Shown piece after piece: positions 21,437 through 34,357 of a DNA stretch of 64,000 bases (position 1 is the first letter of the stretch; the number at the start of each line of letters is the position of its first letter). The stretch comes from Xylogone sp. PMI_703 (taxonomy: Eukaryota > Ascomycota > Leotiomycetes). The notes under the pieces are model-generated. The model did not search any database and was not told the DNA's origin. It saw only the letters and a list, made by a program, of their open reading frames with translations. Both the position numbers and the translations under genes were made by a program. The DNA lies in the NCBI GenBank assembly GCA_021399445.1, contig JAJTUQ010000003.1, positions 5,332,001 to 5,396,000 of the forward strand. The letters are read 5' to 3'.

Positions 21437-24400
21437 CTAACTGAGACTTAGGTCGCGCCGCTTCTTTCCCATGGCGGATCTCGCAAGCTGCGATGACGCT
21501 GGCCGTTTTGCTGAGCGGATTGTCTCCGAATCTGTTGGCATGATCTCTAAATCATTTAAATTTCTCACAACAGAAAGAAGCATTTTAGTATATGCCGCGG
21601 CTGTAGCTGCAGCATACTCCTGCCATAATTTGTTTTTATGAGAATCTGAGTAGTCACAAATGCCTCGGATTACAAGGCATGGAATGGTATTCAGAACTCC
21701 AGCCGCCTCCATCTCAAAGCAGAGCATTCTGTACTTCGCACCTAGCAGATCTCTAGTCTTCGCGTCTTTTATGACTTGGTTTCCTGAGGCGATCAAGCCG
21801 TAGTGAATATTTGGGTGGTTCCCGGATCGGTTTTTCCTCGTGATTCTTTTGCCATTGCACGGCCCACATGTCTCATAATCTGGATTATGCACATAATCTG
21901 ATACAAAGAGCTTATCGTGTTTTACTCCTGGGTATTTATATTCCGGTTTGGATGTGGAAATATCTTCAACATATCTTCGGAGCTGCTTAGGAGAGAAATC
22001 AGGATCAGACATTAGACTGCTTATGGCGGTCATCAAGAAATGTGGTGGGCGTTGTAAAGATCCTGTTCGTTCGAATACACTATTTCCAAGGGCCTTGCCG
22101 AGATCATATTGAATGACTCCTGTATGTGTATCTGTTGGAAGGCTAACTATGACATCGCCGAGCCGTATATCATTCTGTTTGGAAGGCACACCACCCCCGA
22201 TCCCAACTAACAGACAGAACTTTACTGCTGGAAAGCTCCTTACCATATGTGAAACAACAACGGCAGCAGAGTTCGTGCCATACTCCCCAGAGGGTAGGCA
22301 AGCAGCAACAACATTATGCTGCTCGATTCGACCCAAGGCATAGTGATTAGTATCCTGTAAGGGAAGCTTTAAGTCTGGGTGTCTTCTATCGAAGAGCAAG
22401 CGTACCGCCATGAGTTCTTTCTGCAAGGCACATACTACACCTACAGTGTAGTTCTCTGGAATGAAAGTATCGGTAGAGAGTGTTTCGCTGGATAATTGCT
22501 GCGAGTATGCTCTACTTCCTTCAACAACTGATGAGCTCAAGTCTGATCCAAGTCCACTGTCGTGAGATTCGATATTGAGCCCTTCATGTGGAAGTTCTCC
22601 GTGCTCTGGAGATCCTGTGTCTTTCCAGAACCATTTGAAATTATTACTGTGACCGAAAATTACCGCTCCAAAATCTTCCAATTGAACATGGCTCTTTTTG
22701 GATTGGATATTGTTGAACGTCGATGGTAGAAGGACTTGGACAAGATCAGAATGTTCCTCCTTTTCCTTGCCTATGCATTGACATGGTTCGAATATCTTGT
22801 CTGTGGTGTGCCAGATTATATTGTGATTGAGCTTCATCGGGTTCGCTTCTTGGTCGCCATCCATTTCCATGATTCTTTTGAGGTCATAAACGCTGGCTGC
22901 AAGATAGTGCTCACCTTTTGGCAATTTGGTCCAACGGTGGCACGAGGTAGTATTAACTGGTTTAATAATCTCACCAAATCCACGTCCAAATAGCGTTATT
23001 GCATGAAGGGATCTAGTGAAATCAACCCAACCTTTACCGGCCGTATGAAGCGTAGTTACACGAGGATAGATAAGATCCCGACATCTGGCCATGTCATTGA
23101 AATCCCAACCTTCAAGATATTTCCGCGGTCTAATGTCATATTGTCCAGCAATGCTAACTTGATGGTCTATTGTTTTCTCCAAGGTATCATAAAGTTCCTC
23201 TACTCGACCCTCAAGGTGGAGGAAGTCTTCCTTCTCTGGGTATATTTTAAGCTTTAGGTTTTGTTTATTTTGAAGTACCTTCACCGCAGAATACGCTTTA
23301 TGCATTTCGGGTGCTTCCTGCATATCCTCTCTCTTGAAGCAAAATTCAAAGCTAAATTCATCTGTACTATCGTACTCCAGAGACGCACGTAGAAGATGTA
23401 ATAAAGCACTAGTTCCATTAACTAACCAGCCTCGCTTGTCTTCTTCATCCCAGAATACTACGAATTTAGTGTGAATCCACTTGAGCTTCGGTATGTATCC
23501 ATTTCGTGTTATATGGACCGGCACATCTTTATGACCGATGGCAAATGGGAAACCACCAGTAATAATTTGGCCTTTATGAATGAGAACATCATCAAGAGAG
23601 CAACCTACATAAGACCTCGGGAGCCGGGACGGCTTTATAGCATAATTAGCATCAACGGCGCCTATGAAGTAATGTTAGTAACAGATGGTTCTTTTGCAAC
23701 TTTCGCTTTACTCTTACCAGCACAATATTTAACTTCTGAACACCAGCCAAGAATATGTCGAGCGCTTTCTAAGTTAGAGATGTTGATATTTTCTGCATGA
23801 GGAACAGTAGTTTCCAGATAGGATATGCGGGCTCCGTCTTGATTATAAAGTAAATGCCACACTAGAATGTCTCGATTACGTTTTGTTGGAATTAGCATAG
23901 ATGAAAAGCCTTTGATAAAAAGCTTCCCATTAAAGCTATTCACACGCCGGGCTCCAGTAAGCCCTGCCATCAGGTTCAGTGGAATCTCAAGCCCAGCATC
24001 AGTCTCTGATCTCCGCGGTATCGGGTAGCCTTTAACGACAACAGGGTTCCTGAACAAGTTATGCCAGCATTGGCCATTGGAGAGTTGAAAAAACCCTTGT
24101 TTTTCTACGTTGAAACCTATCTTGCAAATAATGATAGGCGGATCCGATATTCCAGATACTTGACGCGAGACATTTTTGATAATAATATCATCTATGAATG
24201 GGATACTCCATGTGACTCCAGTTTCATATGGAGAAGAGCGAAGAGCGGCCCCTAGCCAGGCAAGCTGTTCGCCAATCTCTGAGATGGCAGCTCCGGTCCC
24301 GAAAGCCCCTACAATAAATTTTGATCCTTGCATCCATGCGGTAAGCTTAGTATTATCAGGTATAACGCCTAAACACTCAGTTAATATCAAAATCAGTACT

Positions 24401-27400
24401 ATTCGAAGCCTGGGAGCTCACATGTGTGTTGATGTCCAGCTCCGCTGCGGACCACATCTTTGATCAGCTTAATGGTATATTCTCCAGAAAGTGGCCATGT
24501 TTGGCAAAGGTATTGCGCGCAAGTCAGCGCCTGTGCATCATTGGTGGATCCAGTAAGAGTAATGGCATTCTCGATTGCTTCACCAAGCTCCTCTTTATAC
24601 ATTTGCTCACTGACAAAAGCAAGCGGGCTCCATTCGATCTCAAAAGTTATTTCGTAAGATTCCGCAGACCTCTTCCTGCTAACTACGTGAGAAGATGGTA
24701 AACATTGGATAATCTTTTTTCCGATTATCTCCATGTAATTTGGCTCCGGTGAGGTCAGAAAGAACTCGCGGCGTAAATTTGCTAGGAGCCATTCATAAGC
24801 AGGTGATTGAAAAATAAAGTTTTGATATGCAAGGAGTTCAGGCATGTTGGCTTCTCCATCTTCGTAGGAATCAAGGTCCATCAAGTCATCGACGCTAGCT
24901 TCGGAGCCGGGAGGTTCTTCGTCTATTGGATCTTCCAGACTTTGATACCAGTTGTTCATAATATCATTCAAGGGCATTATATCAGAATCTTTATTCTCAA
25001 TAGTGGAAAGAACCTCCTCCTTATGGAAATACTTGTCTTCAAATGATCGGGCTATCTGACTGCGAAAAGATCCTAATTAGAGTCCAGTGTATAGATGGAA
25101 CTATTTTGCAACCCAGGAACTCACATTCGATTTCTATGAACAAAAAACATAACATCGCGATGCATTTGAGTTGGTGCATCGTGTCCAATTTTAAGAGCAA
25201 AGGCTTTGAGTAACTCTGGAAGAATCTTAGAAATCCTCCCTAGATTCTGGCTCTGTTGTACAGATTGGATTTTATTGATTAAATCATCAGCTAATTCAGA
25301 TATGTAGTTATCATATCTTGAAACAGGCAGACTCAATGCGTCCGAGTAAACTGTTCTAGTATCGTCTAATTCTGAATGTTGTTGATTCTGCTCATCTTCT
25401 ATGCGAAGATTCTGAGCATGCGCAGATTTTTCATGTGTTGCCGACGCATATCCTGAGTCTGTAGCTGGCGCAACATGTCTATGTGAAATGTCTTCCGTTT
25501 GGAAACCTCGTTGATCTGGGGTTGGAGAGGCATCTTCCGTTTGGGAATCTTGTCGCCCGAGTTCTTCCTCCGGGAACAGAGGAGGTTGCTCCTCCAGCTT
25601 TTTAGGTGCGACAATTTCGTCCTTAGGTGGGAAAAGAGGATATTGAACGTCCCCGGATACATTGATCGGTGCACTGTCGATATTGCTGTCGTTGTAGAGA
25701 CCAGAAGCTACGTGAGCAGCACCTTCACTGAATGGAACAAATCTGCCTCTGGAAGACATGATAGGTTCATCGTCACTTTCATCGTCACTTTCATTTCCCC
25801 TGCTAATGTGCATCCTACGCTCCTCAGCTTCTACTTCAGCACGAGGCCCTACTATTATATTGGGTATTAGTGGAATCAGCCTCTCTGCCTCTCTCCTCAG
25901 TGAAATTGCATTACTACGAAGGGGGTGTGACATGTCAGAGTTGTACTTCAAGCAATTATTCCAAATTAAATCCAGATCTGCTACAAATTCTGCCTTTGAC
26001 TTGTAGCGTAACTCCTTAAGCTTCTTAGTCATAGTGCCGAAATCCATTGGATTCTTGATAACTACTTCTTATCAGCAAGCCATTGATAGTCGGGAGAATG
26101 AAAAAAAAACCACATACAATTGTAATAATCTGGTGCCTGTCTTTTGTTAACTCGAGTGAGAAACGGGACAGAATGCTGAGTCATTGCTTTGAGCTCGCTC
26201 AATACCTTCTCCATTGACTCGTAAAGTTCCTCTTGACCAACATTTTCGTTGCTTGCCCACTTGCTTCTTTTCTTTGGAGCCTCATTCATGCTAGTCCTCA
26301 GCTTCGCCGGCACCTTTTCAATATCGGTTTTCTGAGCATCCTCTGATACTGCCGGCAGCGGTGATGAAGAATCCAGCCCTGGATCCTCAGAGTTTAGCTC
26401 GACCAAGTCTTTAGAAATGCGCCCTTTCTGGCCCAAATTCATCCCTTCATCATTCTCGGCTGAGTCGATGACTTGATCAATAGCCGGCTCCGGGTCTTTT
26501 GTTTTGAGAGTTTTTTTCTTGTTTTTCTTGCTGATTTCCCATTTCCAATCACTAACGCCCTGCCCTAGATTTTCCTCGGACTCGGATTCAAACTCTGGTT
26601 CTGGCTCAATCGTTTTTGGGGGATCTTCCTTGCCATTCTTCTTATCCTCCTTAGACATCGTTGTGTCCCAAGAAAAAGGATACTCCCCTCTCTCACGTTT
26701 CTCATCCGCTTCTCGCGCAATATCTTCCAAAATTGCCTTGCCCCAATCTACTTGACGTTGATAATAGTTTCTCACCTAATAGTATATCAGCGTATTGATG
26801 GGATAAAAAGACAATGTAAGATGCCTTACCATTATATGTGTCTTTGATTGCATATGCTTCGCTATAGCATGCCAGTCGGTTCCAAAATGGCGTAGCAGGC
26901 CTGGGAAATTGTTCTGTTCCGAGACGCTCCAGTAACTCGAAGTCTGCCGTACGGTACGACGAGCTTGTTGCGTCTCAGATGCTTGTGGAGGAGCCGATCC
27001 TATCCGTTCACCATTCATGGGATTTGGTGAAGAAGGATCATGGCTAACAGGCATTAATTGACTAGGCGTATCAAGTGGCACAACATATCCCGTTGGTGGT
27101 ATAAAGGGAGTCGTCGGAGTTGGAATTGTGGGCGGGCCCTCGTATTCGGAAAAGAATCTAGTAGATTCAACAGAGGCATGACTTCGAAGTTTCTGTTCAG
27201 CCGGAGGTATTTGCACGGGTGGCGAAGCAGCTGCAGCAACAGAAGTAAGAGTCGGGATGAGAGTAGATGTGGGAAGAGGTTCTAGACCAGGGCCTTTCAC
27301 TTCTTCAATAGTGTTCTTGCCTTTCTTCTTGTCCTTTTTAGTGGACCCAAAAGAACCCCAGCCGGAACCATCATCGTCTGCTGGCTTCTCAGGTGTGGGT

Positions 27401-27444
27401 TCCTGCGGCTGTTTGGGACTCCTGCCAGCAACTTTACGTACCAT
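21437..27444 (-). CDS. Chimeric SANT - bromodomain - Pfs (nucleoside phosphorylase) protein
   Basis: Six exons: 27444-26830, 26775-26118, 26061-25125, 25059-24422, 24368-23718, 23661-21437. Introns are 53-65 bases and phases match; the total is 5,724 bases, 1,907 residues. Residues 168-220 are a SANT/Myb domain ([32 protein letters not shown]) like Set3-complex Snt1. Residues 388-493 are a bromodomain like SAGA subunit Spt7 ([25 protein letters not shown] with acetyl-lysine Asn465), followed by an Spt7-like acidic tail ([20 protein letters not shown]). Residues 950-1500 form a fungal domain of unknown function ([33 protein letters not shown]). Residues 1571-1866 are a PNP/UDP phosphorylase (Pfs) domain with [26 protein letters not shown] and RGICDYSD. 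A bipartite basic signal (1885-1902) suggests nuclear import. The reading frame continues upstream of the ATG to a possible acceptor near 27530, so a further 5' exon is possible. Confidence 0.85.
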
Positions 27445-29016
27445 CTGGGAAAGCCTCTTCTTCGCGGAGCTAGCCTCGATCTTACTTTCGTGCTGTTCAA
27501 GACTGGTCTCACGATATCCAACCTCCTGTCACCAATTCAATATAATTGTTGTTGGTTTCCCTGTAATTTGGTTTCTAAGTCCCTATATGTTCATATCCCG
27601 GTCTACAATGTTGCTGGAATACAGATAATCCAGCTTCGGAGGACAAGAATACGGGAAGGAATGGGCTGTTTTGACACCCGCAAGTTGCCTAAGCCCGGAC
27701 ACTTTATTCCATTCTAATACGTAACATCGTGAGTCGCAGGAAAAATCGTGTTCATTTAGGTCAGCTATATCCGTATTCTTAGATGGTCGAACAGCCGATT
27801 TGAGGAAATTATGATAACCCGAATATCGTCTCGCAAACGCGTAGGATAAGGCTGCGGAGGGGTTGCGAGGATCGAGACGTGCGCATGAAGCAACGGCGAG
27901 GGTAATATAGCAAGAAGTGTGAGCAAGTCCGCTCAGGCGCAGCGCGCTCAGGAGGTAGAAAGTTGAAGAGAGGCTGGCTCAGTCAAAGGTACTATGGAGT
28001 TGTGGGTATGAAATAGCTGAGAACATGAACCGAGCGGTGAGTGTGAAGATATCCACGCTGCCAAGAGGTGTGGCGGTGCTTCCAAGCATTGAAGCTACCT
28101 GGGCCGCTGAGGTGGTGAGTGGCTGGAGTGAATCAGTGACTGCGGTCATCTGGCTCGAACATGCTCAACTTTCATCACCAGAAGGAATTGAGGTATCACG
28201 TAGGATATGGAAATTGATTTGATTAAGTTAATATGACTCCAAATTGGATTACACGCGATTTGCATTTAACGAAATGTATTTTGTATGGACGAATAATTCT
28301 CAAAATAACAGTGTAATGGTTTGCTGGCCGGTGTTTACAGGGATCTCATGCTACCGTTTCTGGAGGTTTAGTCACTTGCATGAGTAGGAGGAGGAGAAGG
28401 TTGTTGATATGGATGTAAGATTATATTGGGACTGGACTGAGGTAGAGGCATCCTGTAAGCAGACTGGGCCAGTGTTGATTAAACCGGTGTATGAGAAACC
28501 CTCGAAGGGGACGAAAAAGGGATTTTATTGGAAATCAGTAAGTGATGGACAGTTGAGAAAAGAATTAGTTGTGGAAGAGTACGTTTTACCTTATGGGAGA
28601 CCTCTTCCGAAAAATATGTAAGTATCTGACAAGAATGGTAAATAATATAGGCATAAGGCCCCTGTGGCACCTACGCCAAAATCAACTACTTAGAAAAATT
28701 ATGGCACAAAGATTTAAGTTCTAAGCTATTCCATTAGATATCTCCGATATGGGGGAAGTATAACTCACAAATTACACTGCTCCTAAGCGTTAATTTTTCC
28801 ATGAATTGGGTTCGCTCTTACTTGGATACACACAAGATAAGCCATTGGGGATGGGAGGATCAAGAATTGAATTGAATTAACCGTCCTATGATGCAATCAC
28901 AATAAAATTTATAGTGAGAACTACACTAGAGGGCAACGAATTTAATATCTATTCATAGCGGGGCTTTGATATATTCGAACTTGGACCATCCTAACATCTC
29001 CCTCGTTATCTTCCTT
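27445..29016. other. Upstream region of the chimeric gene; no clear gene
   Basis: About 1.6 kb. The part next to 27444 may be 5' UTR or hold a further 5' exon of the chimera: the frame is open on the minus strand back to about 27530, where GGTGACAG resembles an acceptor. 27840-28160 is GC-rich, while the rest is AT-rich. A 70-codon plus-strand frame (28409-28621) is listed separately. No repeats or RNA genes recognised. Confidence 0.45.
28409..28621 (+). CDS. Possible small orphan frame
   Basis: An ATG-initiated 70-codon frame with ordered, charged composition (KPVYEKPSKGTKKGFYWKS). No domain is recognised and no splice signals extend it. It may be a relic or chance. Reported only because the surrounding 1.5 kb is otherwise empty. 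Confidence 0.15.
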   Translation: MDVRLYWDWTEVEASCKQTGPVLIKPVYEKPSKGTKKGFYWKSVSDGQLRKELVVEEYVLPYGRPLPKNM

Positions 29017-30574
29017 TTATTGCTTCACCTCAATGAACTCCTCTTCTATATCATCACTTTTATCAAGAACAGCATGGTGTGCAATATCAACCACACGCTT
29101 TGGCCTCCAGTTCGATCGGGGAACAAAAATCGCCGAGTTTTCAAACAAGTCATCCATGTCTTCCAAGTTGAGTCCCTTAGTCTCAGGTAGAAAGGCCCAG
29201 AAAAACAACCCGTTAGTGACGTTGCATACAATGAAAACGATGTAAAAGCGCCAGCCAATAGCGGGGATGGCTACGGGTGTGACTTGACCGATCATGGTAT
29301 TGAAGGCAAAGGAGGTCATCGCACCTAACGAAACCCCTTTTGTACGATATGCAGTCCCCCAAAGCTCCGGCGGGATGGCCCATGAGAGCGGCCCGGATGA
29401 AATGAAGAAGAAAAAGTTAAAGACCCAGGTCATAACAATGAAACCCCAATGAGCACCCGCATTGGGTGTTGAGGCTGGAAATTTCTTAATCAGAATGGCA
29501 TTTACCAGGAAGGTGACAGCCATGATATATGAGCCGTAAATCTCCAGTGGCCTACGTCCAATTCTGTCAATGGTGTAGATACAAAGAGCAGTTCCACAGA
29601 GGCCAATACAAGCATTTACTGCTACGAATAGCAGCGTGGAGTCGGTAGAAATACCAAGCTGAGCGAAGATTTCTGGTGAGAAGTATTGGATGGCAGACAC
29701 ACCAGTCATCTGGCAACCGCATTGGATCATCATGACCAGGACCGTTCGGCGGAGGTTGGCACGTGTACGGATGAGATCAAAGTAAGTCTTCTTCTTTTCT
29801 GCGTGCTCCTCCGTGATCTGTGCTTTGATGAGCAGGAATTCCTCTTGAACATAATCATCGTTGGTGTCGCCATGGGCGTGCAGGCGCGCAAGAGTGTTAA
29901 GGCCTTCCTCGTAGCGATCGTGGTCACAGAGCCACCTGGGAGACTCAGGGAGCATGAAGATAAAAGCACTGAGGAATATAGCTGGGATTAGTTGAATGGC
30001 AAGAGGAACACGCCATGAACGACTATCAACCTTATTCCATGTTGAGTAGGCCCCGAAGGAAGCCCACGTTGCCGCGACCTGGCCGATAGCAGAGAAGAGT
30101 TGTTGTAGAGTGGTGATACGACCTCTAATCCTACGGTGCGCAATTTCGGATTGATAAACAGGAATGATCATCTATTGGAGCGTTAGAGCAGCTCTCATAA
30201 CTCTCCAGCAAGCTACTTACGACAAGAAATCCAATACCAAAGCCCGATACCAAGCGGCCGATATATAACATTTCAATAGCTACCCCGGCGGTCTGGATAA
30301 CACCGCCAACAATGAAGATGAGAGAAGCTAGAAGGATAGTACCACGACGGCCAAGACGGTCAGTATACCCAGCGCCCAACGCACCGAAGAAGCATCCTCC
30401 AGTGAACAGAGATACGACTGTCCCAGATCGCGAGCCCGAATTGCTTTGCAAGAACCTCCTCTTGAAGTCGTCGGCGGCGACGACCTCAGCAATGACGCCC
30501 AGGTCATAGCCGAATAGAAAGGAGCCAAAGGCTGCAAAGGAACCTAAGAGAAATTGATATATTCCCGGCTTCAT
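29017..30574 (-). CDS. MFS sugar/quinate-type transporter
   Basis: Two exons (30574-30221 and 30171-29017, intron 49 bases) give 502 residues. Sugar-porter motifs: FGYDLGVIAEV in helix 1, YTDRLGRRGT after helix 2, GRLVSGFGIGF, YQSEIAHRRIRGR after helix 4, LPESPRWL, QMTGVSAIQYFSPEIF in helix 7, IDRIGRRPL and PETKGLNLEDMDDLF after helix 12. The cytosolic C-terminus is acidic. The QYFSPEIF and helix 1 variants resemble the quinate permease / lactose-cellodextrin side of the family more than the glucose transporter at 4152. Substrate is therefore uncertain: a sugar, disaccharide or quinate-like acid. Twelve hydrophobic segments are visible. Confidence 0.9.
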
Positions 30575-31424
30575 GATGATGAAATACTCGAACGGAATAT
30601 GAAAGGGGCAAAATAAGAGGCGGTCCAGAAATTATAGGATGAGAAGGGTATGAATTGGCAGTTGAACGCACAAAACCAAGTCGCAGGGGGTAATAGTCGT
30701 GATAAACAATCTTTCTTTCCAGGAACTCCTCGTATGAAGACCCACTCCTATGCACCTTTTGCGATAGCCTATGATCCCCGTGGGGAAAGAGTCAGAGGCT
30801 AGAGCGGGCAACGGCAGTCTTGAGCTGACATTGTTGATTCTCCCAGGATACCGGGCGCCTCTCCAAAAGCGCCCTGGTTCAAGCTTGCTGATTTGCTTAG
30901 GCCCAGCGTCTTGGAACCATCAGGTTTTTTCAGTTTCTGCCCCTTGCTTAGTCCTGGTTGTACATCCCAGTATTCCCTGTGATCATCGCTCTCATTCCTG
31001 AGAATGTGATATGCTTAAGAGTGGGGAGTAGTAAAGCCAGTAGAGGTCATATCGGATGTATCCCTTCGTACTGACCACCAGTCATGACCATTGGCCTATT
31101 CTGGGATGAAGTTCCCTGTCAGAAACTTGGCAGCTCTAACTCTACCATTCTATGCCTCTTCCTCAATTCGCAGATTCCTAAGCCCCTGCCCAGCTTTATC
31201 CGTACCAGCTGTTCTCGTGGTTATCTGGATAGCCGTACGGACATCCTAGCTCCGTATATCATCCGGTATCTACTTTCTGCAGATATGGAATATTACGCAA
31301 ATTGGTAGTCCCTTGATTTTAGAGAGTTAGCTTATTTAGTTGTAAGTGCATCTCTTTCAGCGCAAGTGTTTAGACTTTGAGAAGAATAGCCAATCTACAA
31401 TGTCTACTACAATGCATGTACTAT
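30575..31424. other. Intergenic, no supported gene
   Basis: Promoter side of the transporter at 30574 and 3' flank of the glyoxalase gene ending at 31425. Nothing else recognised. Confidence 0.5.
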
Positions 31425-32605
31425 TTACAAGGCAGACTTGTTTTTGTGGTTTTGGATAACCTCTATCCAGTATCCATCAGGGTCTAGCACGAATGCGATA
31501 TCCCGCATTCGTCCATCCGTGAGCCTCTTCTTCCAGTTCACCTGCTTGTCTTCAAATCGTGCACATGCTGCATCGAGGTCATCAACCGCGACACCTATGA
31601 TGTATGTCAGATCTCTAACGAGTTCCAAGTATACTTCACAACTTACAAATGTGGCCAAAACCCTGAGGCTGTTTGTTCCCATCGTGGTAGCTAAAATTAG
31701 GGTCATTCTCTGTGCCATGGTTCCAAGTTAACTCCAAGAGACCCTCTCTATGGGCAGTATAATGTGGAGTAGAGGATGACGGAATCTCGTATGCTGGCGG
31801 GTATCCAAGGAAGTAGTTCGTAAATTTGGCGGCGTTGTTCTCATAGGTGCTGATGAGGGTCATGCCCATGACATTCTGGTAGAAATCTAGAGACTTCTTG
31901 GGATCTTTGCAACGGATCATGGTATGGTTCTGAAAATGTCAGTGGTTGGTCAGATTTTTTTTTTCTTGGGCTATTCTAACCATTCTATACGTGGAAACAT
32001 CGGTGGTGGTGACGTTCTCAGTTGTTTGTACAGGCTTCTGGATAATGATCTCAACCCTATCGCATGGTTAGCTTGTGAGCAATTTAGAAGGGGGTAGTCG
32101 GTAAGCCATGACTTACCAGTATCCATCTGGATCTAATGCAAAAGCGATGTCTCTCATAGAGCCGTCGCTCAACTTCTTCTTGAACTGGTATCCGGCATCT
32201 TCTATTCTCTTACACGCTGCCTGAATGTTATCCACCGAAATTGCCACGTGCCCGAACCCACGATAGGGCTCAGCGTTACCGTTGACAACCTTGTATTCTG
32301 GATCAAGCTCAGTACCGTAGTTATGTGTTAATTCAATAAGTCCTTCTCTATCTGAGCGCAATGCGCCATGGGAAGCAGCACCTGGGGAATCATAGGCGAG
32401 GAAATACAGGTCGAATTTGTTCTCGGGGTTCCTAATAGTCTCAATAACCTTCATGCCCAGGAATTCATAAAATTTGACTGTATATTTCAGTCAGAGAACC
32501 TATTCAATAGGATGGTTTATTAAGGGAGAGCATACCGGATTTCTCAGGATCCTTTACCCGGATCATAGAATGGTTAAGCTTGTACTTGGAAGTGTCGGTC
32601 GCCAT
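31425..32605 (-). CDS. GLO1: Glyoxalase I, two-domain monomeric type
   Basis: Lactoylglutathione lyase: isomerises the methylglyoxal-glutathione hemithioacetal to S-lactoylglutathione, a cytosolic detoxification step. Five exons (32605-32536, 32477-32117, 32056-31981, 31929-31647, 31594-31425) give 319 residues, the length of yeast-type Glo1. Two VOC domains follow each other: domain 1 has LNHSMIRV, GLIELTHNYG, GFGHVAI and DGYWVEII; domain 2 has NHTMIRC, GLLELTWNHG, GFGHICV and DGYWIEVI. Each repeat keeps the His/Glu metal ligands, so both active sites look complete. Divergent from the FAD monooxygenase at 34358. Confidence 0.94.
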
Positions 32606-34357
32606 TGTTGCGTAGTTGCAAGTTCCTAAGTTGTTATGCTTGAGGTAAGAGAAGATACTGTTTTTAGTCTTCAGAGATACGTAGTAGAACTTGGGCCCAG
32701 ACCATATGTACACGGAGGGCCTTTTCCAGAGGGGGGAGCAGGTGGCTACTGCAACCCGCATCGAAGAATCTAACAGTCAGCAATTGCTTCTCCTCCACTT
32801 TAGAGAGGTGGTAACACCCCCATCTTGGACCTTTTTGTCTATTTTTTGCAAGTAGTCTTATGACCAATATTTCGTCCGTTATCAGGAAGGAAAACAAGTA
32901 TATCCACAAATGAACTGATACTCCTGGTTTGACACGATGCTACCAGGCTTGTGGACACTCATAGCATACCGTGCAGGGAACTAAGATAGACAATTGCGCT
33001 GTAATGTTACAGGAGGATGTGCCGCCCCTCAAAAAGTATTTGGCTGTATACCACTAGCTTTCAATAATACACCAAGCCTGAGATGACTTCGTATAAGGAA
33101 GAAGTGCCCAGGAACCAATCAAAGTGATGTATCGGAGTCCCCACTTCTCCGCACGTAAGTTATCAACCCCCAAAGCTCCAGGAGTAGAGGGATCTCGTGC
33201 ATCTCCCCGGACTGGGGCCCATTGACACACTGATGATGTACCCCACAAGATCAGCAGCGTGGGAGCCCACTTTCCGCCATGGCTCTCCGCTCAAAGCTTG
33301 TCCTTCGTTCCCGGGGCTGTGCCAGGTGGTCTCGGGATAGTAATTATCTCCCACTTTGCTGATGCCAGGTCGGACCGTCCCCCATGCTTGGATACCGAAG
33401 TATAGGTACTGTTGACTACGATTTAAGTTGCCAACTTCTATACCTAACAAGTACGCAGTATGACTAAGCTGGGGATCAAAAACCCAGTATAGTAACAGAC
33501 GTAAAATCTAAACATATGCTCTACTATACTCTCAAGTGTCCCAATTGGCCGGCAATGAACACTCTTGTGGTAACCACAGGCTCTACCTTATGTGTTGATA
33601 GTCTGCTACGTGTAAGGACTATCGGGCCGGTATGGCCAGAGGTGTCCGCTCCGCCTCCGCTTCCGTGTCATAAGAGGCTAGCTTGTTAAAATGGAAACAT
33701 GAAGAGACAAAATTGCTGTGGCATGTATCATATGGTCTGGATCATCTTACAGTGCATGCTCCAAGATGCTCCTGTGGCAGACGAACAAGATTGATTGGAA
33801 TTGATCTGAATGTTAATTAGAGTAAGACCACTTCAAGGTGGTGGAATAATATACGTGAGGCCAAAGACGAATGATAAAACCATAGAATATAAGGTCTGGG
33901 CCCATTGGATTAAAGCAACAAGCAGGAATGCTCGTTCGGGATAGCCATAGCAGTCATCTATCTTCTCAAGAATCATAGTATATACTGCTAGAATGCCTTT
34001 TTTTTTTGGGAAGCTCTAGTCACTTAGAGCATCTATTAAAAATTACTTCCTTCCTAGGACCGTATAATCGTCATCAAGAACACCAGTGTCCGTATTTCCC
34101 ATTGCTCAGGCTTCCCGGCCTGCGGAGTATCGGGAGGAAGGAAATCTGTACGAAGTATTCAGTCACTCTAAGTGCCTTATTTCCGGTTCATTCCCACTAC
34201 ACTTCCCCGCCTTTCCCCGCGGTGGATCAGTCTCCGCAAGTGTACATACTCACGTGCTACCACTCCCTACTTTGAGTTAGGTATCAGCAAACATGTCTAT
34301 TTGCAGGTTTAGACATCTCTCAGCAATATGAATCACATTTAGATCACATCGTCTGCA
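32606..34357. other. Divergent intergenic region, glyoxalase / FAD monooxygenase
   Basis: About 1.75 kb between two genes transcribed away from each other. No frame with support, no repeat beyond short homopolymers (T9 near 33996). Confidence 0.5.

Noticed and set aside
23524..27444. Treating the SANT, bromodomain and Pfs parts as three separate genes
   Set aside because: All five introns have good donors and acceptors, consistent phases and in-frame joins, and the exon sum is divisible by three. Internal starts would be GTG or arbitrary Met codons.
31425..32605. Two adjacent single-domain glyoxalase genes
   Set aside because: The halves join through a short intron in frame without a stop or new start, giving the standard two-domain fungal enzyme.
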